Source: Corynebacterium choanae
GTDB taxonomy: Bacteria; Actinomycetota; Actinomycetes; Mycobacteriales; Mycobacteriaceae
NCBI RefSeq assembly: GCF_003813965.1
Contig: NZ_CP033896.1
Coordinates: 434,001 to 498,000, forward strand
DNA length: 64,000 nt
Direction: 5' to 3'
The notes beneath the pieces are model-generated. The model was not told where the DNA came from, did no database searches, and saw only the letters and a program-made list of their open reading frames with translations. Both the position numbers and the translations under genes were made by a program. This document shows, one piece after another, positions 1-8,676 of this stretch. Positions within the stretch are counted from its first letter, which is position 1; every line of letters begins with the position of its first letter.

Positions 1-361
1 CGGGGCTCATGGTGTAGTCAGTTGCGTATGGCAGGCGGCAGTGTTGCATGGCTTAGTGCAGACAGGTGTGTTTTGCCGCATTGCTGTTGCGCGTTTCTCT
101 ATTCGAGCAGGAATACCGCAGCCGCAATCATCGACCATGCCCCGGGGCGGGAAACCATGGTGTGTAAGGATGATTGCTGCTACCTGGCATCGATGCTGGA
201 TGCGCTGTGTATATTGTGGTGTTTTGTCGGCGGTGTGGGCCGTAAGGCTGTGGGGCGTGCTCTTTAGGCCATGGTGAAACCGGAGCACTGGTGCGAGTAC
301 AAGTTGCAGGAACCAGACGAACCGTCTTTGAGTGATGATGCGTTTGTTGAGGGATGGCCGG
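1..361. other. Window-edge region without a supported gene
   Basis: The only long open frames are overlapping ones without recognisable motifs and with unlikely composition. A 121-codon minus-strand frame overlaps the end of the next gene but has no family signature. In mycobacteria disA lies next to radA; nothing here looks like a diadenylate cyclase. Confidence 0.5.
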
Positions 362-1180
362 TTAGAGGCCAACTGCCGGGTTGAGATTAAAGGTCAACGC
401 GTCGGAGTGGTTGTCGCCGATCAGCGCGTGCAGATAGTAGCCGCCGGCAGGTGCTTCCGGCCGCACCGAGCAGGCGCCGGGGGCTGATTCGGTGCGTGAC
501 CACACTGCCTCATAGGAGACATCTTTCCCCGCTGTGAAGGTTCGTTCCCCTTCGCCTTCGCTGGAATTGCAATCCACATCCGACCAGACGCGCCGGTTGG
601 TTGCTAGATCATAGACTTCAAAGCGGAGTAGTTCTTCATCCAGATTAATGGTGCAGTCAGCGGTGGTGGGGTTGCTGATGGTCATATAAAACTTGGGTGC
701 CTCCCCAGGGTTGTATGACGCCTTGTCGGAGGTTGCCGTGATCACCAGGTCGGCAAGCGTGCAGGTGTCTTTCTGCGGGAGAATGCTGGTGACTGTGGTG
801 GTGGGGCTGGCAAGCGCGGTTTCGGAGTGTTCACCGGCAGTATCGGTGGTTTCCGCCGCTTTTTTATCATGCGCAGCACTGCTGGTGGTTGTGGTCGTGG
901 CTGTCGCTGTGGTGGTTGCGGTGGTGGTTTCTGTGGCGGTGTCTTGTTCACTGCCGCCGGCGATCGCCGCAATAATCCACCACAGGATACCGACGAGCAG
1001 CAGTGCGATGACGCCGACAAAGATGCGTCGCCGAATATAGATCTCTTTCGGCAGTGGAAGCTGCTCGTGGGGATCTTTCGATGAATCCTGCTGACGGCCA
1101 GGCTGTGGCCTGGTTGGGGGCGTGGTTCCCCGCGGGGTGCGGGAATATGACGGCCCTTGGCTTCCTCGACGCGACTCCAT
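362..1180 (-). CDS. Single-pass membrane protein downstream of radA (hypothetical)
   Basis: A 272-residue protein. It has a Pro/Arg/Gln-rich cytoplasmic N-terminus (residues 1-50), one strong membrane helix (about 53-75), a Thr/Ala low-complexity linker (about 78-130), and an extracytoplasmic domain with four cysteines that could form disulfides. The layout (short basic N-terminus, one anchor, Thr-rich spacer, beta-rich outer domain) matches the conserved membrane protein found near radA in mycobacteria and corynebacteria, whose function I do not know. It is transcribed in the same direction as radA, 78 bases downstream, so the two are probably co-transcribed. The ATG at 1180 is the first good start; its Shine-Dalgarno is weak. 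Being a gene is well supported; the role is unknown. Confidence 0.75.
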   Translation of the reverse strand: MESRRGSQGPSYSRTPRGTTPPTRPQPGRQQDSSKDPHEQLPLPKEIYIRRRIFVGVIALLLVGILWWIIAAIAGGSEQDTATETTTATTTATATTTTTSSAAHDKKAAETTDTAGEHSETALASPTTTVTSILPQKDTCTLADLVITATSDKASYNPGEAPKFYMTISNPTTADCTINLDEELLRFEVYDLATNRRVWSDVDCNSSEGEGERTFTAGKDVSYEAVWSRTESAPGACSVRPEAPAGGYYLHALIGDNHSDALTFNLNPAVGL

Positions 1181-1258
1181 GCCAAGTTACTTTAGGCGTT
1201 TTTCTTCGGCCACCGGTGGTACCGCGTCGAAGGCGGCGTGTTTTTCTGCCGGTGGACG

Positions 1259-2686
1259 CTATGATCCCCCAAGGAGTTGGCTGATTGCTGCCGTGATGGT
1301 GTCAGCGATGATAACCCGGTCAATGTGGCTGGCTGCCTGCCGCGAGTCGCTGGTGTTCGGGATAACAGCTGTCCGATAGCCGAGCCGTTGTGCTTCCTTG
1401 ATGCGGCGAATCATATCCGGTACTGGCCGGATCTCCCCGGCGAGTCCGATTTCGCCGAAGGCAACGAGCCGTTGCGGGAGTGCAGTGTTTTTCGCCGCCG
1501 AAGCGATAGCCAGCGCAATAGCTAAGTCGCAGGCAGGTTCGGTGACTTTCATTCCGCCGACAGTGGCAACATACACATCGGCAAAGCCGACCGATTTTAG
1601 TCCGGCACGAGCCTGGAGGACGGCGAGAATCATCGGCACCCGGGTGTTGTCGAGACCGGTGACTGCCCGTCGCGGGTTTGCTGCTTTACTGTCGCCAACC
1701 ACTAGGGCTTGCACTTCGGCAAGCAGGGGACGGTTGCCGTCCACACACACAGTGATGCAGGAGCCGTCAGGGGTGTGTTCTTTGCTGGAGAGAAACAGCC
1801 CACTCGGGTCGGGGACTTCCACGATCCCGGTGTCGGTTTGGGTGAAACAGCCAACCTCATCGGTGGCACCGTAGCGGTTTTTCATGCTGCGCAGGAGTCG
1901 CAGTGGGGAATGTTTATCACCTTCAAAGTTAAACACGGCGTCGACGAGATGCTCGAGGACGCGCGGACCGGCAACATTGCCTTCTTTGGTGACATGGCCA
2001 ACCAAAATGATGGGAATCCCGGTGCGTTTGGCAAGGGCGGTCAGCCCGGCGGTCACTGCCCGGGTTTGTGCCAGACCGCCGGCGGTTCCTTCCACCCCGG
2101 GGGCGCGCACAGTTTGTACCGAGTCGACGATCACCAGGGAGGGATGTAGCGCATCCACATGGCCGAAGATCACTTCCAGGTCGGCTTCGCTGGCAAGATA
2201 GAGGGTTTCTGCGATGGTGTCGGTGCGTTCGGCTCGTAGACGCACTTGGCCAACGGATTCTTCCGCGGTGATATACAGCACGGTGCGGGTGGCAGATGGT
2301 GATGCTGCGGCTGCCGGTGGGTTGGGAAGACGTGCCCAGCGGGCAGCGACTTCCAACAGTAACGTGGATTTGCCCACCCCTGGCTCCCCGGCAAGCAGCA
2401 CTACGGAACCGGGCACAATGCCACCGCCGAGTACCCGGTCAAGTTCCCCGATTCCCGTGGAGCGGCGAATCGTCACACTGGGATCAATCTCGACCACCGG
2501 TAGCGCGGGGGTCGATGGGGCAAGTGAACTAATGACGGTGCCGGAACCAACCTGGGTGGTGGGTGCAGGGGTGCTTGCTTGGCTCATGGTTCCCCACGCG
2601 CCGCATTCCGGGCAGCGCCCAAGCCATTTCGGGGTTTGATATCCGCATTCTGAACAGGTGTGTACCGCGCGGGGTTTTCTTGCCAT
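1259..2686 (-). CDS. radA: DNA repair protein RadA (Sms)
   Basis: A 475-residue RecA-like ATPase that promotes branch migration in homologous recombination. From the chosen start the protein opens with the RadA zinc finger (CSECG, then CPECGAW), followed by Walker A (GEPGVGKST), the RadA-specific KNRYG motif and a C-terminal Lon-protease-like domain. The open frame runs 32 codons further upstream, but that part is low-complexity and lies over a tandem DNA repeat. The ATG at 2686, giving MARKPRAVHTCSECG, places the zinc finger where the family has it. It lies between lpqE and the membrane protein on the same strand, as in the actinobacterial carD-lpqE-radA block. Confidence 0.96.
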   Translation of the reverse strand: MARKPRAVHTCSECGYQTPKWLGRCPECGAWGTMSQASTPAPTTQVGSGTVISSLAPSTPALPVVEIDPSVTIRRSTGIGELDRVLGGGIVPGSVVLLAGEPGVGKSTLLLEVAARWARLPNPPAAAASPSATRTVLYITAEESVGQVRLRAERTDTIAETLYLASEADLEVIFGHVDALHPSLVIVDSVQTVRAPGVEGTAGGLAQTRAVTAGLTALAKRTGIPIILVGHVTKEGNVAGPRVLEHLVDAVFNFEGDKHSPLRLLRSMKNRYGATDEVGCFTQTDTGIVEVPDPSGLFLSSKEHTPDGSCITVCVDGNRPLLAEVQALVVGDSKAANPRRAVTGLDNTRVPMILAVLQARAGLKSVGFADVYVATVGGMKVTEPACDLAIALAIASAAKNTALPQRLVAFGEIGLAGEIRPVPDMIRRIKEAQRLGYRTAVIPNTSDSRQAASHIDRVIIADTITAAISQLLGGS

Positions 2687-2741
2687 GGCTCTAGAGTAGC
2701 GGGCACTGTGCACAAGTTGGTGTGCAGCTGCTCGAGTGCAG

Positions 2742-2789
2742 CATCTGCTCGTGCATGCGGCATCTGCTCGTGCATGCGGCATCTGCTGT
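2742..2789. repeat. Tandem 19-bp repeat upstream of radA
   Basis: The unit CATCTGCTCGTGCATGCGG occurs twice exactly (2742-2760 and 2761-2779), and a third copy is partial (from 2780). Each full unit contains the palindrome GCATGC. The array lies 56 bases upstream of the radA start codon, so it falls in the radA promoter or leader region. It may be a slippage array or a regulator site; nothing in the sequence decides which. Confidence 0.8.
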
Positions 2790-2940
2790 GGTGAGCCGGG
2801 CAGACTGCTCAGCAGGGCAGTGCATTGCGCCGGGCAAGCCGGCAGCAGCAGAAAACACCAGGGAAGAAAGAGGGAAACAGCAAGACAGAAGAAAACAAGG
2901 CAGGGGGAGCCGCAAGCAACTAAAAGGGGTACCTATGCAA

Positions 2941-2986
2941 CAGCCGTATCCTTGCACACCCGGCAGGTGGGGCAAGAATACGGCTG
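2941..2986. repeat. Long inverted repeat between lpqE and radA
   Basis: CAGCCGTAT at 2941-2949 pairs with ATACGGCTG at 2978-2986, and the stem continues through a wobble pair into CTTGC/GCAAG. This gives about 15 pairs around a 16-base loop. It lies just past the lpqE stop on the minus strand. It has no T-run, so it is either a Rho-independent-like hairpin lacking the U-tract or an RNA-stability element for lpqE mRNA. Confidence 0.7.
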
Positions 2987-3048
2987 AAAGTTACACAGTG
3001 TGCTCACCGGCAGTGGGGTTGATCACCACACGTCAAGCTTGGTGTGTG

Positions 3049-3633
3049 CTAGTGCTTCGCATGTGAATCGTCGGCGTGATCGCCCTTATATTCGCGAGGG
3101 GTGCTTCCTGCGTCAAGCAGCGGCTCGGTAACGGCAGCATCGACGTCAATCGTGCCGGCGGCACCGAAGTCGAAGGTCACAGGAACGGTGCCACCCGGTG
3201 GGAAGCCGATATTTTTCACCGTTGCATCGGTGTAGAACTGGCAGGAGCCCTTCGGCGCATCTGCTTTCGCCTCGCCGGCAGGAATTTCCGGATCAGCAAT
3301 CAGCAGGCAGTCGCGGTTCAACTCAGGGGAGTTCGACACCGTGGCTTTTTCACCCTGCACTGTGACCGACTTCAGCTGATAGGTGGCAAGATCGGTGTCG
3401 TTGTTGATGGCGGTGAACTTCACCCCAGCTACAGGATCCTCGGTGTCGACAACCACCATGACATCGCGAACGAGGAGTTTGCCGTCTTCCGTGCCGCCCT
3501 TGGCGCCGTCGACTGCAGCAACCTGGTGTGCGGTCTGGGAAACTTGGCCGGCACTGCAGGCGCTCAACGCACCGAGCGCTACCGCTGCTGCGGCAACAAC
3601 AGCAAAGGGGCGTGCGACAGTCTTACGGGTCAT
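3049..3633 (-). CDS. lpqE: LpqE-like lipoprotein
   Basis: A 194-residue lipoprotein. A lipoprotein signal (basic start MTRKT, hydrophobic core, lipobox LSAC about residue 27) precedes a beta-rich domain with two cysteines, ending in a His/Asp-rich tail. Length and position between radA and carD match LpqE of mycobacteria, a surface lipoprotein of unknown function. The open frame extends upstream of the chosen ATG, but the start at 3633 follows a strong GGAGG and gives a clean signal peptide. It is divergent from carD. Confidence 0.85.
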   Translation of the reverse strand: MTRKTVARPFAVVAAAAVALGALSACSAGQVSQTAHQVAAVDGAKGGTEDGKLLVRDVMVVVDTEDPVAGVKFTAINNDTDLATYQLKSVTVQGEKATVSNSPELNRDCLLIADPEIPAGEAKADAPKGSCQFYTDATVKNIGFPPGGTVPVTFDFGAAGTIDVDAAVTEPLLDAGSTPREYKGDHADDSHAKH

Positions 3634-4310
3634 CACTACATCGTCCTCCATCTGAAGACAGGTCAAAAAGGTATGTGTTAAAGCTTTACCGTTCCTCACT
3701 CTAGTGGCTTCACAGGGGTGATTGGTAACGCGGAGAGTGCACGTCCGAAGAACCTGCGGTAGCTGACTGGAGTGCGACACGTGTGAAAAGTGCACGCACG
3801 CCGCAAGGCTGGGAACTTTTCGGCTAGTTTATCCGACGATCAGGTTGTGCTGGGATGTTTCCAAGGGTTATTCCTTGGTGCAGGCTGTGTATATGTGTGC
3901 AGGTGAAGAAATAAATTCCCGGAAAATGCCAAGTGATGGAGTGCCCTGATGGGAAAAACCGCACAGTGAATGTGACACGTCCCACGCCTAGCGGGGGTAG
4001 TGGAAAGTTGGAGAATACTGCCCAGGTGCGGGGATTGTGGCGGGGTATGGTGACTGCTCGCCGGGGAAGGGGACACACCCCATGCAGGTGAGTGCCGCCC
4101 CCGGGGACGAACCCTGGTATTGGCACATTGCTGGTGTGGGCGCCGAGCGGGGAAGAAACATGGTAAAATTCGCAAGGTTACCCAGGTCTGTTGCTCTAGT
4201 GTGGCCGTGCTGTGCCCCTGCGACGCGCATGGTTGTTGCTAGCAGTATTGCAAACAGATCCGGGGAGTATTCACCATCACGACTCGGCGAACAAGGAGTA
4301 ACGATTCCGC
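3634..4310. other. Divergent intergenic region lpqE/carD
   Basis: About 680 bases between two divergent genes. It must hold both promoters; I can point only to an extended -10 for carD. Several open frames cross it on both strands, but none has a family motif or good ribosome site. Confidence 0.5.
4161..4169 (+). promoter_or_regulatory. Candidate extended -10 promoter for carD
   Basis: TGGTAAAAT carries the TGN extension directly before a TAAAAT hexamer, about 140 bases upstream of carD. No convincing -35 lies 16-18 bases upstream, which fits an extended -10 promoter. It is a sequence-only call. Confidence 0.35.
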
Positions 4311-4904
4311 ATGGATTTCAAGGTTGGCGATACGGTCGTCTACCCGCACCACGGGGCCGCAGTAATCGAAGGCATGGAAATGCGAACGGTTGGCGGCGAA
4401 GAGAAACAATTCCTGGTGCTGCAAATCCACCAGTCTGATCTCACGGTGAAAGTTCCCGTCGACAAAGCAGAACTCGTCGGTGTCCGTGACGTCGTCGGCG
4501 AAGAGGGGCTGCGGAAAGTATTTTCGGTACTGCGGGAAACCGATGTGGAAGAAGCCGGCAACTGGTCGCGGCGCTACAAAGCCAACCAGGAGCGGCTCAC
4601 CTCGGGTGACGTGAACAAGGTTGCCGAAGTGGTGCGGGATCTGTGGCGGCGTGACCAAGATCGCGGACTGTCCGCCGGTGAAAAGCGGATGCTCAATAAG
4701 GCTCGACAGATTCTGGTGGGTGAATTAGCGCTTGCGGAAGATGTTGATCATGCCAAAGCCGACGAGGTGCTTGCCGAATTGGATGTCATCATCGAACGGC
4801 AACGTTCGCAAGGGGTGGCCGGCAAAGAGGACACGAAGACGGCGAATAAACCCGACGACGATGACGAGTTGGATCTCGACTTCGACGACGATGACGACGA
4901 CTAG
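4311..4904 (+). CDS. carD: CarD family RNA polymerase-binding transcription regulator
   Basis: A 197-residue protein. It starts with the CarD/TRCF RNA-polymerase-interaction domain ([21 protein letters not shown]; residues 1-60) that binds the beta subunit, followed by the helical DNA-binding domain (about 65-160). CarD stabilises open complexes at RRNA and other promoters in mycobacteria. An AAGGAG lies 12 bases before the ATG. Unlike mycobacterial CarD (about 162 residues), this protein has a C-terminal extension ending in an almost pure Asp/Glu/Leu tail (residues about 180-197). Confidence 0.96.
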   Translation: MDFKVGDTVVYPHHGAAVIEGMEMRTVGGEEKQFLVLQIHQSDLTVKVPVDKAELVGVRDVVGEEGLRKVFSVLRETDVEEAGNWSRRYKANQERLTSGDVNKVAEVVRDLWRRDQDRGLSAGEKRMLNKARQILVGELALAEDVDHAKADEVLAELDVIIERQRSQGVAGKEDTKTANKPDDDDELDLDFDDDDDD

Positions 4905-4998
4905 AGCATAACGACAGCGAAATACCGTTGGCTGTGGCGCGAATCGACCGGCTCACTTGTGTAGGTGGCGCTGCACTGCAAAAGGAGTAACCAGGGTG

Positions 4999-5994
4999 AT
5001 GGCATCGCAACAGCAGCAAGCCGGTGGGCAACCGGCGGCGCAGAGTTCCGTTGCGTTGCCACCGACAGTGGTGGTGATTACTGCCGCTGGGCAAGGCACT
5101 CGCCTGGGGGCGGGTATGCCGAAAGCCCTCGTCCCGGTGGCTGGGAAAAGCCTGCTGGCTCGGTCACTGGCCGGCGTTATTGACAGTGGTGTCGCCGATA
5201 TTGTGGTGGTGACCTGTTCACCAGCGATGTGGGATGCGGTTGCTGTGACCCTTGCCGCGTGTGCTGCTACCCAGCCTCAAACGCTGGAAGTTGTGGATGC
5301 ATCCTCACTGACTGAAGCAGTAGCAAGCACTGCCTCCAAACGCGGCCCCGGCTGCAAGGATTCGCCCACGCTGCTCACCCAGATCACTGGTGGTGCGGAG
5401 CGCTACGATTCGGTTGCCCGGGCAGTGCGCTGTGCTGCGGATGCCTTCGCCACACTTTCAGAACCTGCGAATATGCAACCGATTGTGCTGGTACATGACG
5501 CTGCCCGGGCGCTCACCCCGCCTGCCGTGTTTGCGCGGGTGGCAGCATCTGTTGCCGCCGGCCATCCAGGGGTCATTCCCACCATCCCGGTCACCGATAC
5601 GATCGCCGTGGTGGCAGGGGACACCGTGACCAGCAATCCGGATCGGGCTACGTTACAAGCCGTGCAAACCCCGCAAGGCTTCCCGTTGGCACTGTTGCAC
5701 GCCGCATTTCAGGCCTACTATCAGGCGCACAACACTGCGGCGGGGCAACCAACCAATGCCCTGCAGCAGCCCACAGGCGGCGAAACCGTTCCACCGTATC
5801 CAGGGGATGCTGCCGCGGATACGGTATTTACGCCGGAACAATTTCACGACTTCACTCCGACCGATGATGCGTCACTGATGACACAAGCAGGGCTGCCGGT
5901 GACCGTGGTCGCCGGTGACACCCGCAGTTTCAAAGTCACCACCGCAACAGATTTACTCCTCGCCGAAGCGATGCTGGCGAACCACACAACCTAG
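4999..5994 (+). CDS. ispD: 2-C-methyl-D-erythritol 4-phosphate cytidylyltransferase
   Basis: IspD transfers CMP to methylerythritol phosphate in the MEP isoprenoid pathway. The glycine-rich CTP loop (AAGQGTRLGAGMPKAL, about residues 31-46) and the VHDAAR motif are present. At 331 residues it is clearly longer than the usual 230-255. The extra length is mostly an insertion of about 45 residues rich in Gln/Pro/Thr before the conserved TDDASL segment, plus extra sequence near residue 105-125. AAAGGAG at 4981 serves either the GTG at 4996 or the ATG at 4999; the two cannot be told apart. It lies 94 bases after carD and is probably co-transcribed with it. Confidence 0.95.
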   Translation: MASQQQQAGGQPAAQSSVALPPTVVVITAAGQGTRLGAGMPKALVPVAGKSLLARSLAGVIDSGVADIVVVTCSPAMWDAVAVTLAACAATQPQTLEVVDASSLTEAVASTASKRGPGCKDSPTLLTQITGGAERYDSVARAVRCAADAFATLSEPANMQPIVLVHDAARALTPPAVFARVAASVAAGHPGVIPTIPVTDTIAVVAGDTVTSNPDRATLQAVQTPQGFPLALLHAAFQAYYQAHNTAAGQPTNALQQPTGGETVPPYPGDAAADTVFTPEQFHDFTPTDDASLMTQAGLPVTVVAGDTRSFKVTTATDLLLAEAMLANHTT

Positions 5995-6343
5995 ACACAC
6001 AACATAGACACACCCATGCTGTTTTCTGGCTCATGTTGTCTTTTGGCGCACACTGTGTGCGTACCCGCTACCGGTGCGCTGTAAGGGTCTTGGGTGCCTA
6101 TAGGGGTGAGGTCGAAGCGGTGACAAGCCGGATCGACAGGTAACGGCTGCACGCTTCGGTAAACAGCGCCGTCCTGCGGTTTGCGTATCAATAAATCTTC
6201 GGCGCCTGCTAAACCCCGGCGGGAAGAACCCGAACTACACTCGATAGTTGTTGAAAAAACATCAACTGTTGGGTGCGCGGCCGCTTGCAACACTGCAGGG
6301 GTTTTGCACACCACTTTATCCATCACAACGAAAGCACACCATC
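5995..6343. other. Gap between ispD and ispF
   Basis: These two genes usually abut or are fused, but here 349 bases separate them. A minus-strand frame of 111 codons crosses most of it without a recognisable motif. A short imperfect inverted repeat (AGTTGTTG around six A) sits at about 6245-6268. No firm promoter was found. Confidence 0.5.
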
Positions 6344-6844
6344 ATGGTTCAGCCCACCCCCGCGCAGCCAGCGCTTCCCCGCGTCGGCACTGGATTTGAT
6401 GCCCACCAGATCGAAGCCGGTAAACCGTGTTTTATCGGCTGTATCGAAATACCGGCAGCCGACGGCTGCGAAGGACACTCCGATGGGGATGTGGTGGCGC
6501 ATGCGATTGTTGATGCACTACTCGCCGCAGCTGGTCTTGGGGATTTAGGATCTTTCGTCGGGGTAGGGCGGAAAGAATATGACGGGGTAAGCGGCACCCG
6601 GTTGTTAGAAGAATGCGTAGCGTTGCTTGCGCAACACCACTATCGCATTGGCAATGTGTCTGTTCAGCTCATCGCCAACACCCCGAAAATGGCTGCATAT
6701 CGCGAGCAGAGTGCAACCCGCATGTCGGCGATCCTGCATGCACCTGTCAACCTGTCAGCCACCACCACTGACCATATGGGGTTTACCGGCCGGGGGGAAG
6801 GCCGGGCAGCGATCGCCACCGCCCTAGTATTTGAGTCGGCATAG
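6344..6844 (+). CDS. ispF: 2-C-methyl-D-erythritol 2,4-cyclodiphosphate synthase
   Basis: IspF cyclises the CDP-methylerythritol phosphate product in the MEP pathway. The zinc ligands are visible in FDAHQI (D and H at the N-terminus) and in the GHSDGDVVAHAIVDALL motif. The C-terminal TTTDHMGFTGRGEG motif is present too. At 166 residues it has normal family length from the ATG at 6344; the open frame begins 32 codons earlier, but that part is not family sequence. The ribosome site is weak. It precedes cysS, as in other actinobacteria. Confidence 0.96.
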   Translation: MVQPTPAQPALPRVGTGFDAHQIEAGKPCFIGCIEIPAADGCEGHSDGDVVAHAIVDALLAAAGLGDLGSFVGVGRKEYDGVSGTRLLEECVALLAQHHYRIGNVSVQLIANTPKMAAYREQSATRMSAILHAPVNLSATTTDHMGFTGRGEGRAAIATALVFESA

Positions 6845-6904
6845 ATCTCATCATCGCGCCGGGAAAACCCGGCGAACAGCATGCGGGGTGTTATCGTTAC
6901 ACCT

Positions 6905-8284
6905 ATGGCATTGCACATTTTTGATACCCGCACCGCACAACTTCGCGAATTCACCCCGGTCGTTCCCGGCCGCGCCAGTGTGTATGTGTGTGGGGCAACA
7001 GTGCAGTCCGTGCCGCATATTGGTCATCTTCGCAGCGGTGTCGCCTTCGATATTCTGCGGAACTGGCTGGAATATTCCGGCTATGACGTGTGGTTTATCC
7101 GCAATGTGACCGACATTGATGACAAAATCATCACCAAAGCCGCCGAACATGATCGCCCGTGGTGGGAATGGGCAGCCACCCATGAGCGTGCCTTCGCCTG
7201 GGCGTATGAGGTGCTCGGAGTGCGGCCGCCGTCACTAGAGCCGCGTGCCACCGGCCATGTGCCGCAGATGATCGAATATATGCAGCGCATCATCGACAAT
7301 GGGCATGGATACGCCGCCGACGGCAATGTGTATTGCACCCCGACGACGATTGCCGACTATGGGGAGTTGTCCGGGCAAAAACTTGACCAGCTTGACCAAG
7401 GTGAAAGTAAAGGCACCGGGAAACGGGATCCCCGCGATTTTACGATGTGGAAAGCCTCGAAGCCGGGGGAGCCTTCCTGGCCAACCCCGTGGGGGCAGGG
7501 ACGCCCCGGCTGGCATTTGGAATGTTCAGCGATGGCGACCACCTATTTGGGCAGCGAATTTGATATTCACGGCGGTGGTATGGATTTGAAATTCCCCCAC
7601 CATGAAAACGAAATCGCCCAAGCCCATGCCGCCGGTGACAACTTCGCCAACTATTGGATGCACAACGGTTGGGTGACCCTGGCCGGGGAGAAAATGTCGA
7701 AATCCCTCGGCAACGTGTTGTCTGTGGAGAATCTGCTGCATCTCGTGCGTCCGGTAGAGCTGCGCTACTATCTTGGCTCCGCCCATTATCGTTCGATGCT
7801 GGAATATTCCGAGGCTACCTTGGCTGATGCCGCCCAAGGCTATCGCCGGATTGAAGCGTTTGTGCATCATTTCCCGAAGCAGCAGCCCACCACAGTCACC
7901 GACGAATTTGCAGCCGCAATGGACGACGATGTGGCGGTGCCGAAAGCTCTCGCAGTGATTCACAACACGGTGCGTGCCGGTAACACTGCCCTGCAGCAAG
8001 GTGAGCATGAGTTAGCGGAAAAGCTCGCCGGACAAGTGCGCGCCATGATGGCAATTTTAGGGGTTGATCCGCTTGCACAACCGTGGTCTGATACTGATAG
8101 CGGTGCCAATGCGGCAACCCAGCAGGCATTAGATGTGTTGATCAGTGCAGAACTGCAACGACGCAGTGAGGCGCGGGCGAATAAAGATTGGGCAACCGCC
8201 GATGCGGTTCGTGACCGTCTGCAGCAGGCAGGTATCACGGTCACCGACACCGCCGACGGGCCGACCTGGACGATCGAGCGCTAA
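6905..8284 (+). CDS. cysS: Cysteinyl-tRNA synthetase
   Basis: A class I aminoacyl-tRNA synthetase of 459 residues. The HIGH motif is at about 38-41 (PHIGHLRSG) and KMSKS at about 262-266. The zinc-binding residues include the cysteine in YVCGATV, CSAMA and the HENE segment. The ATG at 6905 gives [10 protein letters not shown], the usual start; an ATG eight codons earlier is in frame, and neither has a strong Shine-Dalgarno. It follows ispF by 60 bases and is probably in the same transcription unit. MshC, the mycothiol-pathway paralogue, is a possible confusion, but the length, the KMSKS form and the position beside rlmB favour CysS. Confidence 0.95.
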   Translation: MALHIFDTRTAQLREFTPVVPGRASVYVCGATVQSVPHIGHLRSGVAFDILRNWLEYSGYDVWFIRNVTDIDDKIITKAAEHDRPWWEWAATHERAFAWAYEVLGVRPPSLEPRATGHVPQMIEYMQRIIDNGHGYAADGNVYCTPTTIADYGELSGQKLDQLDQGESKGTGKRDPRDFTMWKASKPGEPSWPTPWGQGRPGWHLECSAMATTYLGSEFDIHGGGMDLKFPHHENEIAQAHAAGDNFANYWMHNGWVTLAGEKMSKSLGNVLSVENLLHLVRPVELRYYLGSAHYRSMLEYSEATLADAAQGYRRIEAFVHHFPKQQPTTVTDEFAAAMDDDVAVPKALAVIHNTVRAGNTALQQGEHELAEKLAGQVRAMMAILGVDPLAQPWSDTDSGANAATQQALDVLISAELQRRSEARANKDWATADAVRDRLQQAGITVTDTADGPTWTIER

Positions 8285-8676
8285 ACGCATCACCCATTGA
8301 GCGGTGCAGTGAGCGCAGTGTCGCTCCCCAGGTCGCTGACACAGGTACAGGGGCACCGCAGGTTACGATGAACAGCTACAATGCGACACCATCGGCAATA
8401 CTGGATTGTTTCGAGGACAGTATTGGTGACCCTGGTGCCGCGGTGTGTCCTTCGATCACTGCGAGCTTTCACCTTTACGCGTCGATCAGAAATCGCACCC
8501 ACATCACTGATCTCACCCGAATCATCACCTTAAGAGTTAACCCAACAACACCCCACTTCGCCGTTTACCCCAGCAGCAACACTGGCAGCAACACTGTTCG
8601 TGTTTTTTTAAAAAACACTCTTCGCACATCCAGATTGCAGTAGACGGCACACACAGAAAGCAGACCGTTTAAGACG
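8285..8676. other. Structured gap upstream of rlmB
   Basis: No gene is supported here. The region holds a nested imperfect hairpin (8352-8439) and an A+T palindrome at 8600-8618 (GTGTTTTTTTAAAAAACAC). An 11-base direct repeat, CAGCAACACTG, occurs twice at about 8575-8596. Confidence 0.6.
8352..8439 (+). repeat. Nested inverted repeats in the rlmB leader
   Basis: An outer imperfect arm (GGCACCGCAGGTTAC, 8352-8366) faces GTGACCCTGGTGCC (8426-8439). Inside it an 8-bp perfect stem pairs CAATACTG (8396-8403) with CAGTATTG (8418-8425). Two concentric stems in a 390-base gap suggest a folded leader RNA or a protein-binding site. No known riboswitch consensus is recognised. Confidence 0.55.

Noticed and set aside
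7..372. 121-codon minus-strand frame at the window edge
   Set aside because: No family motif, poor composition and overlap with the neighbouring gene's stop; treated as non-coding.
5991..6326. 111-codon minus-strand frame between ispD and ispF
   Set aside because: No recognisable domain or ribosome site, and it crosses a region that should hold the ispF promoter.
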